64,000 nucleotides of DNA, taken from Eulemur rufifrons (Eukaryota; Chordata; Mammalia; Primates; Lemuridae). The notes beneath the pieces are model-generated. The model was not told where the DNA came from. It made no database searches and saw only the letters and a program-made list of their open reading frames with translations. Location: positions 82,905,114 through 82,969,113 of the forward strand of contig NC_090984.1 in assembly GCF_041146395.1 (NCBI RefSeq). Reading direction: 5' to 3'. Made by a program: the position numbers and the translations under genes. Below, one piece after another: positions 24,926 to 36,479 of the stretch; position 1 is the first letter of the stretch, and every line of letters starts with the position of its first letter.

Positions 24926-26389
24926 GAGGTAGGCAGATGGGGCTGAGCGGCTCAGTTTCACAGGCCACACCATGGCAGAGGGTCAGTGTTCCCTGGGCCA
25001 CAGAGGGCACAGAAGCGGAGTTCCTGACACGGCATGGTATGGAGCAGTGGGATGTTCCCACATGGCTGAGAGAACCTGCAGACCTGGCAGGGGGCACGAG
25101 GCAGGCACAGCAGTGACCCAATAATCATAGACTGGACAGAAATGAGAACGTCCTAGGGGGTGCCAGGTTGGGCCAATGAAGACACCAAACTGATCCGCAA
25201 GCTGCCATCCACTTCTTGGCATTTCAGAAGTTCCCCCAAATTTAGGTGCAACCCCTGAAAAAAGAGATCATAACTGATTCATCATAAATCGATGGTGATT
25301 TATCTTCCACCATGTGTGGAAAGGAGATGTGAAGCATAAGTAAGGTTCACACTGTGGACCGTTGTATCACTTTCTCCAGCAAGCCTTGGAAGGAACAGGC
25401 TGGGACAGACTTTATTTCCCAGGGTGCTATCAATGACAGCCCATGACCAGAAGATCCATACTTTTTTGAAAACCAAATTCCAAATATTAATATTTCCTGA
25501 CTGAGAAGGAAGAGCGTAAAAATGGCAGCAGCTTTAGAAACACACACTCCACTGCACTCTAAAGTCTAAGGCTGCCAGAAAGCTGGCTCTTGGGGGAAAT
25601 AACTCAAACCCTCATTAACAATCTAAATTATTTATTCCTACAGAGTCATTAGTGGCACCAATGAGGTCAGGTCTCAGGTTCCACAAATGCCATCAGGGAA
25701 ACTGTGCGTGATTACAGCTGGAAAGGAAAGGACGGGAGAGATTGTTTTTCCTCGGCATTTGCTAACACTTGTGCCCAGCACTGAATATTAGAAACTGAGC
25801 ACGCAACTCCCAGGGGGCTGCTGCTCTTATCTGCCAAAGCTAAAGTAGGAATGACCCAGCAAACACGCAAAGTAAAGGGAAACAATGTGTTCAAGTAGAA
25901 ATGAGTATGAACAGCAAAATTTTTCCTCTCTATTATTAAACTCCAATATAGTAGCCCATTTACAATATTTTCCAGGGAGCTTTTTAAAAGAAAAGATGTA
26001 GAGGTAAACTGCCTTGCTTTTTCTGAGCCTAGGACAGGAATTGAGGCCAGCATCTCTTTGGAAAATAGGAAAATCTCTTTGAATTAAGAGTCACAATGGT
26101 ATAGCTGGGAAATATGTCTTGATTGATAGCAGCTATTTCTCTGCCTTTCTTTCTAATGTGCTCATTCTCTCAGCCTTAGAATTTATTTTTCTATAATTGG
26201 AAAATTATCCACATGGCTGTCCTGCTCTTCTAGCATTGTCAAGTAGTCAGTGGGAGGCATGAAGGTGAGTAGTTCACACAGCTGGTTCTCAATCGCCCAG
26301 ATGATGGCTGAAAAGGGAGCAGAGCGCAATTTTCAACAGATAATGCCCCATACCTTAGGCTACTAGACTATGCACACAGCTTTTGACAC

Positions 26390-27020
26390 TTAGCATTGCC
26401 GCTTTACCTGACCTCTGCGACAGCCTCCTAAACTGGTCTCCCAGCTTCTTACTCTCTGCCAGCTACATTCTGTTCTCCACACGGTAGCCAGAAGGATCTT
26501 ACAGCCCAAGTCTCAAGCTTATCACCCTTTTCAAACCTTCAACGGCTTTCTGTTGCACATGGAATAAAGTCCCTACTTCTCGCCCTGGCCTTCAGGCCCC
26601 TGCAGGGCTGTCCCTCCACTCTGTCATGCCCTCCTCGCTCCCCACCGGCACCCCCACCCTGCCGGCTCACTGCCCTCCCTGGGCTGGTCTTCCCCAGTGC
26701 CCTGACAAAAGGGCCTTTAGCTCCTGCTTTTGCTCACGCTCTGCCCCTTTCCCTCCTTTGGAAACCCAGTAACAGCTCAGATTTTATAACCAGCTGAGAT
26801 TATAAAATATACGAGGCCTCCCCTGAACACCCTATTGAACGTAGATCCCTTTCTGTGGGTCCCTATCTCCTTTGCCTTGTTGTTGTTTCCTGTCTCCCTG
26901 TTGGCCTGTAAACGCCATGAAGGGGAGGATCAGGTCTGTCTTCTTCATCATTATATCGCCAGTGTCTAGCATGGTACAAAAGAGGTGCTCAATAAATACC
27001 TGCTGAACGGATGAGCAGAT
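26390..27020 (+). mobile_element. L2 LINE 3' end
   Basis: Typical sense L2: 'cagcctcctaaactggtctc' near 26,422, 'ctacattctgttctccacac' near 26,462, 'cttctgttgcac'-like wording near 26,545, and the L2 tail 'gtgctcaataaatacctgct' near 26,984. Confidence 0.75.
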
Positions 27021-27719
27021 GTTCTCCACCCTCACACTTTACCCAGGTCTGACGTCCCCCTTAGTGGACCCATCATGAACTACCCGGGGCTTCACGTGTC
27101 ATGAGCACAGAATAGTTATGAGAGACTTTGAAGGGGAAGATGGAGTATCTTGTGTTTTCCATCAAAACAGAGTTTTACTTAAAATATCCACAAGTCTGAG
27201 AGCCATGATGGGATCAGGGCAAATCTGAAGGAGCTCCCCATCCCGTCCCCCACCTTCTCTGTAGCTTGCAGGCTAGACTCAATGCTGTGGTTTTAGAACC
27301 CTGGAGGTCTGGCCCCAAAGTAAAGCCTGCCATTTGGAGTTTGCCTGTCAGGCCAATGCCTTTTCCAAGATGGTCAAAGGTTTTTTGAGGACCAGGTTAC
27401 CCAGCACTACAAGTATTTCCCTACAGTAGCAGCCCCTGCCTAACTCCTAGCATTTGGGAGAAAGACCAGTTCTCAGGAATTTGAAACAAAGGGAAATGGC
27501 TGAGCCTTTGTGGGCATCTCAGAATTAGCAAGTCTGTCTGCGGATTCACTGAGGTGCTAGGGAAAGGAGAGAGAGAACAGGAACATGCACAGGAGATCAG
27601 TAAAGCAGACGATACAAGTTTGGCTATATGTCAGTCAATAGTATATGACATCATAATCTCTGCCTTATTCATTAACTGCATTCAAGAATTCAGAGGTGGC
27701 TTTTCTATAATTTTTAGGG

Positions 27720-28310
27720 GAAGCATCCATAGAATTCTATCATCCAAATGTTGATCTCTGTTGCTCCACCCCCAACCGTGCTTCTCCAAGCCCTCTCCTC
27801 TTTTAGAACTTTTTAAGGACACTACATATTCCCTGTTCTCTTTATCCTTCCAACCACTTTTCCCATACTCCAAGTCTCTTCCTCCTACTCCCACTTGAAT
27901 ATGAACACCGGGTTTTCCTAATACGTAGTCTTCAGCCCTCTTTTCTTTCCCTCTTTCCTCGGGGAGCTCATTGCAATGCTTTCAACTACAACTTTATGCT
28001 GACGACTCCTCAATGGACATCTCTAGTCATGTCCACCCACTCATGTTCATTCCTGGCATCTCAGGAGTGACTATGGGCTGCATCTACTATCACCTCAAAC
28101 TCAACAGGTCCAGAACCTGATTCTTCAACTTCCCCAGACTGGTTCCCTCCTAGCTGCACTCCTGTTTGTATGCATTTGTAGGGATTCACACTTCATCACC
28201 TCTCCGATGCTCAACCTTCCAGAGATTCCCTTTAAGCCATCCGTCTCATTCTCAACCTATGTTGAGTCCCCTGTGGATCGTTTCTTTTAAATCTCTCTGG
28301 ACCTTGTCCT
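27720..28310 (+). mobile_element. L2 LINE fragment
   Basis: Sense L2 from the late ORF2 region: 'acaactttatgctgacgact' near 27,988, 'cacctcaaactcaacaggtc' near 28,091. Frames are broken. Confidence 0.6.
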
Positions 28311-29031
28311 CACATTAGGACTACTTCAGTTGTAAGTGACAAAACCCCAAACCAGTCTAGCTCAAGCACAAAAAGGAATTTATTGACTTGCATATCTGAA
28401 AAGTTGCATCTAGCCCCTCAGCAAATATTTTTTGGAATGGCCTCTCTCTACCTCTTGGCCCTGTTTTCCTCTGTGTTGTTTTCACAGTTAGACAAGCTTT
28501 TCCCCTGCAGGATTAGATGTGGAATATGAATGCTTTCTGTTCCCTGTATGACTATGTAGGTTCCTATTCATTCCTATTCAATTTCTACCAATAAAATTGA
28601 ACTCCACTGCCCTGCTTTTTGCTTTTAATACTAAATCATGAAATTCCAGAGCCTGACCTTAAAAAAAGAAAAAAAGCAAGTCTTCATATTTAACAAAAAA
28701 CAGTCTCAGAAAGAGAGGAAGGAGATGTTCTCTCTTCAAGAGACTCCCCCAGGTAGAGAGATCTTTCTGCATTATACAACTTGTTCAAACAAATCTGATT
28801 TCATGGAGTGTTCAATTGATAACATTCATTAGAATATAAAACTTGTTTTTCTGTGCACTATAGAGACTTCTGTGGATATTCCTAAGTGTTATCAACTTGT
28901 TCTGTTCACTGTCTTTGGAAGAATAATTTGAACAAAGGCATCTAGTAAAATTGCTAAGACTTTAAAAAATGTTACAAGCTGTGAAAATAACCTTCAAAGA
29001 GTGACTCGTACCTCTGATGGTTGTCTTTCTT

Positions 29032-29069
29032 GATAATGTGTTGCCCTGGTGATAATGTGTTGCCCTGGT
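29032..29069. repeat. 19-bp tandem duplication
   Basis: Two identical copies of gataatgtgttgccctggt in direct succession; unit length 19, identity complete. Confidence 0.9.
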
Positions 29070-29099
29070 AATAATGTTGAAATTGCCACCTCTACATTT

Positions 29100-29350
29100 C
29101 TGAAACCATATATACTCTTGCAAATATTTTAGGTTTTGTGAGCCACATGGTCTCTGTTGCGTCTATTCTATGGCACCACTGTAGCACCAAAGCAGCCAGT
29201 AAGAAAATGGGCGTGGATGTGTTCCAATATGACTTTACTTATGGACACTGAAATTTGAATTCCATATAGTTTTCATGTGTCACAAAATATTAGTCATCTT
29301 TTGATTTTTCAACCATTTAAAAATGCAAAAACCATTCTTATCTTACATAG
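29100..29350 (+). mobile_element. hAT-type fragment
   Basis: Same family as 20.77-21.68 kb: 'gagccacatggtctctgttg' near 29,140, 'ttatggacactgaaatttga' near 29,238 and 'tttcatgtgtcacaaaatat' near 29,271. Lacks both terminal inverted repeats. Confidence 0.6.
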
Positions 29351-29735
29351 AACCCTCTTCCCCCAGATACTTATGGGGCTAACTCCCATACCTCCTTCAA
29401 GCCTTTCTTTAAAGTTCACCTTCTCAGTAAGGCCTAACCTGACTGTCCCATCTAAAACCACAACCCTTACCACATCCCACTCTCCCAACCATCCCCACCC
29501 CTACTCTTTACCCCCTTACCTTGTTATGATTTTCCCATAGGACTTAGCACCTGCTAAAATAGTAAATAATTTACTTATTTATGATTGTGCTGTTTGTCTT
29601 CCCCTGCCACATGGTTAGCTCCCTGAGGTCAAGACTATTGTTTATTAGCTGTCAGATACCTCCGAAGTGCCTAGAAGACTGTTTGGCATGCAGTTGACAC
29701 TTAAAAATTTTGTTGAATAATTCAGCAGATGGATT
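29350..29735 (+). mobile_element. L2 LINE 3' end
   Basis: L2 tail wording: 'caccttctcagtaaggccta' near 29,417, 'tagctccctgaggtcaagac' near 29,616 and 'ttgttgaataattcagc' near 29,710. Confidence 0.65.
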
Positions 29736-30689
29736 AGTGGTCTATCAAACCCCTGATCAACCATTAGATTAGAGCTCAGGTCATTGGATAATAAAAGTTA
29801 GTTTTCTCTTCTTGCAGTGCATAGAGGGCTTGGTCTTCAGAAATGGGATTATCTACAGTTCACTTCTTGTTGGACACTTCATTCAGGATAGGCCAATTTG
29901 ACTCCTTCAAATTCAGAGAAAAAATGACAAATGGTTTTTCAAAATAAAAAAAAGAGATTGAATATTTATAATAAGCTACACTTGTTTTCCAAAATTTGTT
30001 TTATCCCCTGCCCAAGTCTGGTGGGCCCTTTCAGTGTTTTGTTTGTGAATCTTCCTCCAACTTCTCCACCCCTGGGGATGGTCCAGGCTGACAACCAGGG
30101 ACAGTTCAAGTGGTTGACAACTTGGAGCCCTGAAATAAAGACTAGGCCAGGAGCAAACAACTTAGTTTTTTGCATTAAAGGGTCACTTTCAGGAAACAAA
30201 TGGTCAGAGCTGCTTTTCCCCTTTTTAAAAGAAATGCATTATTTGCAATTATATGTATTTCTTTATTATTTTCTTTTCCTTGATAAGTTTGTTTTTTCTT
30301 ATTTTTTGGCTAGTATTTCATTAATTCTACAACTAGCATACACCACAGTATTTGATTACAGCTGCAACTTTGATCAAATTTTGTTGGAACTGAGACACTC
30401 TTGAACTTTTAAAAAATTTATTGTTTAAGTATCTTACTTGCAAAATATAGATTATCTTACAGTGGCCCCTTAAAACTGTATTCTGGCCTTACAGTACATT
30501 TTGTATTTCCCATAATTCACTTATCACTTTCTAACTCTAGATTATAAGTATTTATTTACACATGTTTTTTATTACACTTAAATTTCCTGAAAATAGACTA
30601 TAGTTTACTCATTTGTATGCTCCATAGATGCTAACAGTGTTTAATTAAAATCATGTTGAGATGAAATGAAACATATATAGTTGGCTTAC

Positions 30690-31040
30690 CCCCAAGAACT
30701 TCAGTAGCTCCCCTTAGCTTATAATGAGAGGCCTTTCTTAATCAGACCCCTGCCTTTGGCTATCGTCTCATCAGCTGTCTGTCATTCTTTCCCACCCTCC
30801 AGCCCCCAGAAGCTCTAGCCCCTCTGGGCCCTCTTGTTGCTCATTTTTTGCCTTTGTACATCCACTTCCCTCAACATAAGTTACCCTTTTGACTGCATGG
30901 TGAACCCTCACCACCTTCAAGCAATAGTTCATACTTGTTTATTTGTTAATTGTTTATTTCCCTCATTAGCCTTTTAAACTCCATGAAAGCAGGGGCTTGG
31001 TCTGTCTTGCTCACTGCTGTCTCTGAAAATCAGGGGGACT
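30690..31040 (+). mobile_element. L2 LINE 3' end
   Basis: Diverged L2 tail with 'ccatgaaagcaggggcttgg' near 30,981, then 'tctgtcttgctcactgctgt'. Upstream part less certain. Confidence 0.6.
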
Positions 31041-31749
31041 ACTCAGGAAGGATGTTAAATATAATAAGAGTTTTTACTATTTCTAAGAGGCATCCAAGAA
31101 CCACTGAAACATATTAAGCAGAAAAAGTTATGGGCAGGTTTTTGCTTTAGAGAATATTCTTGTTGCAGGGTGCGGGGTGGATGAGGGGAGTGGATTGGAG
31201 AAGGCAAGACTGGCCCTAGTTAGACAATTAGAGTAAGCAAAAGTGCTGAGATCCTGATTTGCAGTAGTTATCAGTGAGGTCAGGGAGGAGGTGAGAGAAT
31301 TGAGAGTTAGGAGAAACAGAATGGCAGGAATTGGTGACCTACTGGATGCTGTGACTAAGGATGCCAGGAGGAAAGGAGGACTCCCAGTTTCTGACTTCAC
31401 TCAGCGGCCACTGATATCTGGAACTATCACATAGTATTGCAGTTTTATGTTTACCTGTGGCCTACTTCCAACTAGTCTGAAAGCGTCTTACTACAGGGAC
31501 CTTGCTTTTCAGTCTTTGTATTAGCAACTTTGGAAGAGCACCTACTAGGTAGGAAGAGCAATAAATAAATGAATGAATGTACTCAAACTACTAAACAGTA
31601 ATTCTATAATCCAACGAGCAATGTAGCCAACAGTAAAACAAACCTCTATATACTATATTCCCTGCACGTTGTATCAAGAAGGGGAGTAAACCAGCTTCCT
31701 AGTTGCTTTCTGCCTATTGTACAACTGGGAAGCTGACAATAAAGTTTAT

Positions 31750-32270
31750 TTGAGCGTCGACGTGCCCCGCCGTGGCCCCGCCTTCCCAGCCGCAGCCGCG
31801 ATTGGTGCGTATTTGCCGAGGGCCGCCGTTCTTAAGCGACGATTGGCGAAGGCCGCCGCCATTCCGGAGCGTCCCGGCGCCAGCCCGCCCTCTCGCCGCG
31901 TCGCCGGTGCCTGCGCCGCCCGCTCCACCTCGCTTCTCCGCTCCCGGCCGAGGCCCGGGGGGACCAGAGCGAGAAGCGGGGACGATGTTCCGACGTAAGC
32001 TGACGGCTCTCGACTACCACAACCCTGCCGGCTTCAACTGCAAAGGTGAGGCGGCGGCCCCTGCCCGGTCGCGTGTCCCTGACCCGGGCGGAAGTCCCCC
32101 CCTTAGCACTCCCACCCCGTCTCCCCTCCGGGACCCTCGGCGGCCTTGTGTGCCCCGGGGCCCTCTGGCCCCCGTCTTCCGGGCCGCCGCGCACCTCGGC
32201 TCTCTGCAGTCCCTCTCCCCACCCCGGCCGCGCCCCCGGCTTCGGAGCCCCCTCACCCACTCCAGCCTCG
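31750..32270 (+). promoter_or_regulatory. RTRAF: CpG-island promoter of RTRAF
   Basis: The composition switches abruptly from A/T-rich to CpG-dense at about 31,755 and fades after about 32,260. There is no TATA box. Two inverted CCAAT boxes (ATTGG at 31,801-31,805 and 31,842-31,846, spaced 41 bp) suggest NF-Y. A YY1-like GCCGCCATT sits at 31,855-31,863, followed by an ETS-like CCGGA core, a common arrangement at housekeeping start sites. The exact transcription start is not determinable; a start near 31,850-31,880 would fit. Confidence 0.75.
31985..32045 (+). CDS. RTRAF: RTRAF exon 1 coding part
   Basis: Encodes residues 1-20 (MFRRKLTALDYHNPAGFNCK) plus one base. The ATG has A at -3, a good initiation context, and matches the known protein start. 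The donor G|GTGAGG is phase 1. The upstream leader is open in the same frame back to about 31,754, after a TGA at 31,751. Confidence 0.97.
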
Positions 32271-33009
32271 TCATCTCCACTTTCTGCACTTGCTTAACTC
32301 CATACACCACTACCACCCGCTGCCCCACCGGCCCACCCACACGCTACCGCCTCGGCACACAAAAGGGAAAACCTTGCTCTTCCTCACTTACCCTTTAACT
32401 CCATGTAATTGGACGATACCTTGAACACCTGCTATTATGGACCAGCACGGTGCTGGATTCTGAGGAAGGTGCTGAGTAACTTGAAGACTAGTTCACTGCC
32501 TGCCAGGAGCTAAGGGGTCGGGGTTGGGGGGCAGTCAAAACCCACGAAGCAGTTTGAGATCTAGATGGTACACAGTGAAGTCTAGGACCGGCAGTGGAAG
32601 GGTAAGCACGTATGGTAACGGGCTAATTACGTTTTGTGGGTCGTGCAAAAAAGTTAACAGCAGGTGAGCAGGAGATTGAATTGTAAATACAAAGTTATTT
32701 GGGATTTTACAGCATTAAAATTTTAAAAAGTAATAACACTGCTACTCACTGTAACTCAACTACCTTCCAGTACTCATTTCCTTCTAGAGTTCCTGGCCAG
32801 TTGTAGACTCATAAGTTTGAGAGCAACTAAGTACAAGTTGTGATGCTCAGACCATTGTATAATTCTCAAGACCTCGTAATAGAAGCTTGAATTTCACTCA
32901 GAAATTGAAAGTAATTTCTAAATAGGATAGCAGTGTTTTATTGATCTCCTGTAGAAGCATATCAAATTACAGTATGTTGTTTTTCTACTTTAACAAGAAA
33001 GGATTAGTG

Positions 33010-33125
33010 GCAATAGAGCCTAGATCTGGATTTGAATCTTTGAGTCTCAGTTTTCTCATCTGTAAAATGGGACTATTACCTACCTCAAAAGAGTGTGGGC
33101 AGGATTAAATAAAAAAGTGTATGTA
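33010..33125 (+). mobile_element. MIR SINE fragment
   Basis: In RTRAF intron 1. Clear MIR core 'gttttctcatctgtaaaatg' followed by 'ggcaggattaaat'. Confidence 0.7.
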
Positions 33126-33299
33126 CTTAATATGCAGATAACATTACATGATAATAGTAGTCACAGTGTCTGTCTTTCTGAGTTTTGTCATTTAATTTCT
33201 TATACTGTATTATTATTTATTACTTATTTATTTTACTTTATTATTTGCCATAAATTTAAGTCTCCCTTCTGCTCCCAAAGGAACTGGAATATTAATAAC

Positions 33300-33515
33300 A
33301 CTTAAATGGCAAAACCTTGTGCCAGGCAATGTTTTTATCCACATTTATTTCATGTAATCTTCATAACAGCTCTGTGAAGTAAACTATTATTACCCTCATT
33401 TTGTAGCTGAAGAATCTGAGGTATAGTAAATATAGGTGATTAGCCCAAGTTCACACAACCACTAAGTGTCTGGACCCAGAATTTGAATTCAGACCAAGAT
33501 TTGAACAGATCATTG
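33300..33515 (+). mobile_element. MIR SINE
   Basis: In RTRAF intron 1, about 160 bp before exon 2. 'tgtgccaggcaatgttttta' near 33,319, 'aatcttcataacagctctgt' near 33,356 and 'ttcacacaaccactaagtgt' near 33,450 cover most of a MIR. Confidence 0.7.
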
Positions 33516-33678
33516 TTAATCTGTGGCTCCGGAGTCTGTACTTTCAACTCCTACTTCTGTCAGCTCAGTTAATTTAGTATTCAGAGGTTAAAAAAATTCC
33601 ACAGGACCCATTTATCTGTGGAGAAAGAAGTATTTTATCTAATGCTTCTAGTTATTTATATAATATTTTTTGTTGCAG

Positions 33679-33803
33679 ATGAAACAGAATTTAGAAACTT
33701 TATTGTTTGGCTAGAGGACCAGAAAATCAGACACTACAAGATTGAAGACAGAGGTAATTTAAGAAACATCCACAGCAGTGACTGGCCCAAGTTCTTTGAA
33801 AAG
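33679..33803 (+). CDS. RTRAF: RTRAF exon 2
   Basis: Residues 21-62, from DETEFRNFIVWLEDQKIRHY through a WPKFFEK segment. Acceptor tgttgcag, donor AAG|GTAATA, phases 1 in and 0 out. Confidence 0.97.
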
Positions 33804-34544
33804 GTAATAAATTAGGAAGTAAAATAAAAATACAGAGAGCTTTTCTAAGAATTTTTATGAAGATGAGCTTATGGTTACTTTGTTCTTTTAAGATAAATAA
33901 TAATGATCTGTGTTAAGAAAGCTGGATTTCAGGGATGTAGGTTTTTTCTTACCATGTTTCTTTTGATTTTAGAACAACTTATCTTTTCCTACCAAGCTTT
34001 TAATATTAGATAGAAATAATTTTCTCCAGAAACATCATGAAGTTTCTTAAATAATGGTGTATATTTCATTTAATGGCCAAAATCAGAATTTCTATATTAG
34101 ACTAAAAATATAGCAATAATACATTTATAGTACTATCTCCTATATTTAAAAAAGACATTATTGACATACTTGAAAAGTAGAACTATATTGTGTTTATGCT
34201 TATATTTAACATATACAGACATGCCTTGTGTATAGTAGAGATAGTCCTGAAACGGTCTGTGTGTATATCATATTTTTGCAGCTAGAATAATTTTCCCATT
34301 GACTTAGTTTAATTTTGGTAACATTTTTGAAAAAAAGAAATTGTTTTAAAATTAGTATAAAAATCACATTTTACAATGTCATTATTTACATTAGACATTT
34401 TCATCAGCTATATTACTTTGAGTAAGATACTTTTCTTTAAAAATATGGAAACAGCTCAATTTTTCATTTGGTAGAGTAATGTGGTAGGTCCCTAACTTTC
34501 TTCTTAAAATCAGTGATTTTATGAATTAGGGGATTGTATAAATC

Positions 34545-34740
34545 GTATACCAGGGCAATGACCTTGGGCAAGTTTATTAACCTTTCTGTGCCTCAATTTT
34601 CTCATCAATAAATGGTAGTAACAATGGTACCTGTCACATAGGGGTGGATTTTTTGTTAATGAGTGATATACCTGTTCACAGAAGGGCTTGGCTCATTGCA
34701 ACTGCTGGATACTTATTATTGCCACCGCCTCTACTACTAG
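34545..34740 (+). mobile_element. MIR SINE fragment
   Basis: RTRAF intron 2. 'gcctcaattttctcatcaat' near 34,591, then an imperfect MIR tail. Confidence 0.6.
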
Positions 34741-35514
34741 TGAATTATCTTCCTTTGCTCTTAAAGTATTTTTGAAGTTTTCAGTGGGCTTCTTAAGACT
34801 TTGAAATATATAGTTAGGATTTTATATTTGTTTATATTACATCTTATGGCTCATTCATATGTACAAAATAATACAAACTTCTACGTGTAGAAGGGTATTT
34901 GAAAAATGTAGAAAAATTCTCTGAATGTAAGTAGGATAACTTAAACATAAATGTATCAGAACTTACCCAAACAGATATTATCCTTCAAGTTGGTTTCTTT
35001 GGAATGGTTATGTCATTGCTTAAAGCATATTTGGAAATTCTCTTTTGGAATTACTTTTAGATCATGAGTTACATCTTTTAAATATTCTTAGTATTGACAA
35101 ATGTTTTATAGTTTGAAGTAGATTTTCTTTTTGAATCATAGCCAAATCTTGTGAATGAGGGGATTACATTTTTGATTAGAAAATAAATTATGGCTAAAAG
35201 TTACTGATTCATTAATTATTCCTGAAAGGATTTCCAAAAGGGAGTTGTAGAAGTTTTGACTATTAACATTGTGCCGGAATTAGATTTTAAGGTCTGAAGA
35301 GGCTTATTTGAAGGACATTCATTTGGATATATAGCTTCTGATATTTACTTAAAATACTCAGTTCCACACTTCTTCTGTGTTAACATGGCTTACTCTATTC
35401 AGTGGCATTTCCATAATATGAAAGTTAAAGTTTAGATAATAATTAACTTATTTGTACTTCCTCCTTTTTTAAATTGTCCTTTTTATTTAATTGTTCTATA
35501 TGTATTGAGACACG

Positions 35515-35655
35515 GAATCAGCAAGTTTAGATTCAAGTCCCAGATCTAAGTTGTGTAACTATTGGCAAGTATCAGTATCTCTAGACCTCGGTTTTCTCGT
35601 CCGTAAAGTGAGGAAGTTGTTCTAGATCAGTTCAAATTTCAAAAAAGCATAATGG
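35515..35655 (+). mobile_element. MIR SINE fragment
   Basis: RTRAF intron 2. 'cctcggttttctcgtccgta' near 35,586 and 'agatcagttcaaatttc' mark a diverged MIR about 200 bp upstream of exon 3. Confidence 0.6.
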
Positions 35656-35852
35656 AAATAATTCATTTTTTTCTTAAGATGGTACGCTTAAATGTTTCCT
35701 TTCTTTGGGTTATATAATCACATCAAAAGTGTAGTAATATAAATGTTATAAGAAATTTTTAGAGATCCAAACTAAGGTCTCTTTCAACTGTACCATTCTT
35801 TTGGTTCCTTGACTTTAGGATAATAATGAAACTGAATTTTTTTTTCTCACAG

Positions 35853-35952
35853 TATCTCAGAGATGTTAACTGTCCTTTCAAGATTCAAGATCGACAAGAA
35901 GCAATTGACTGGCTTCTTGGTTTAGCTGTTAGACTTGAATATGGAGATAATG
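35853..35952 (+). CDS. RTRAF: RTRAF exon 3
   Basis: Residues 63-95 plus one base: YLRDVNCPFKIQDRQEAIDW, then LLGLAVRLEYGDN. The acceptor follows a long T tract (ttctcacag); the donor is G|GTATGT. Phase 0 in, 1 out. Confidence 0.97.
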
Positions 35953-36479
35953 GTATGTTTTGGGGGGAATGTGTGTTTTAAAGAGAGAGAGAGAGAAGAA
36001 AGATAGGAAAGAGGGAGAATGAAAATGTAGGGAACTTACCGGTTTGGTTTTTTGCCTCATACTGTTTTACCTTTAGTTCATTTTTATCACAAGATGTTAG
36101 AAGTACTTTCTGTTGTCTTTCATTGATATTTACATTTTTCTTTTAGAATTTGGAAATGATGTCTTCTGGAGAAGGCTAATTGACTGTCTTCTTACAAAGT
36201 AACATTACTTTGGTAAATTTGCCATCTTTTGTAGTATGCACCTTAGCTTTCAAATTAAATTCTTGTTAGTGTTTGAGAATTGATGGGATTTTGGGGTGTT
36301 GCTGCAGCAGGTCATTTCATAAGAGACTAAAAAATGTCTAATGCCAATATACATTAATACACCATAGGCCAAAATGTGTTACTTATGTTTGATGTCTTAT
36401 CACAGATACTTCTATCATTAGAAGCTTCTGGATATTAGTACCTATAGTAAAAAAAAAAATTCCATTAAACTCATGTTTC

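Noticed and set aside
29931..30404. 157-codon ATG frame with hydrophobic second half
   Set aside because: T-rich DNA naturally encodes hydrophobic runs; no family motif, surrounded by repeats, no poly-A or target duplications indicating a retrogene.
31832..32340. Arginine/glycine-rich minus-strand frames of 108-142 codons
   Set aside because: CpG-island shadows opposite RTRAF exon 1; composition only.
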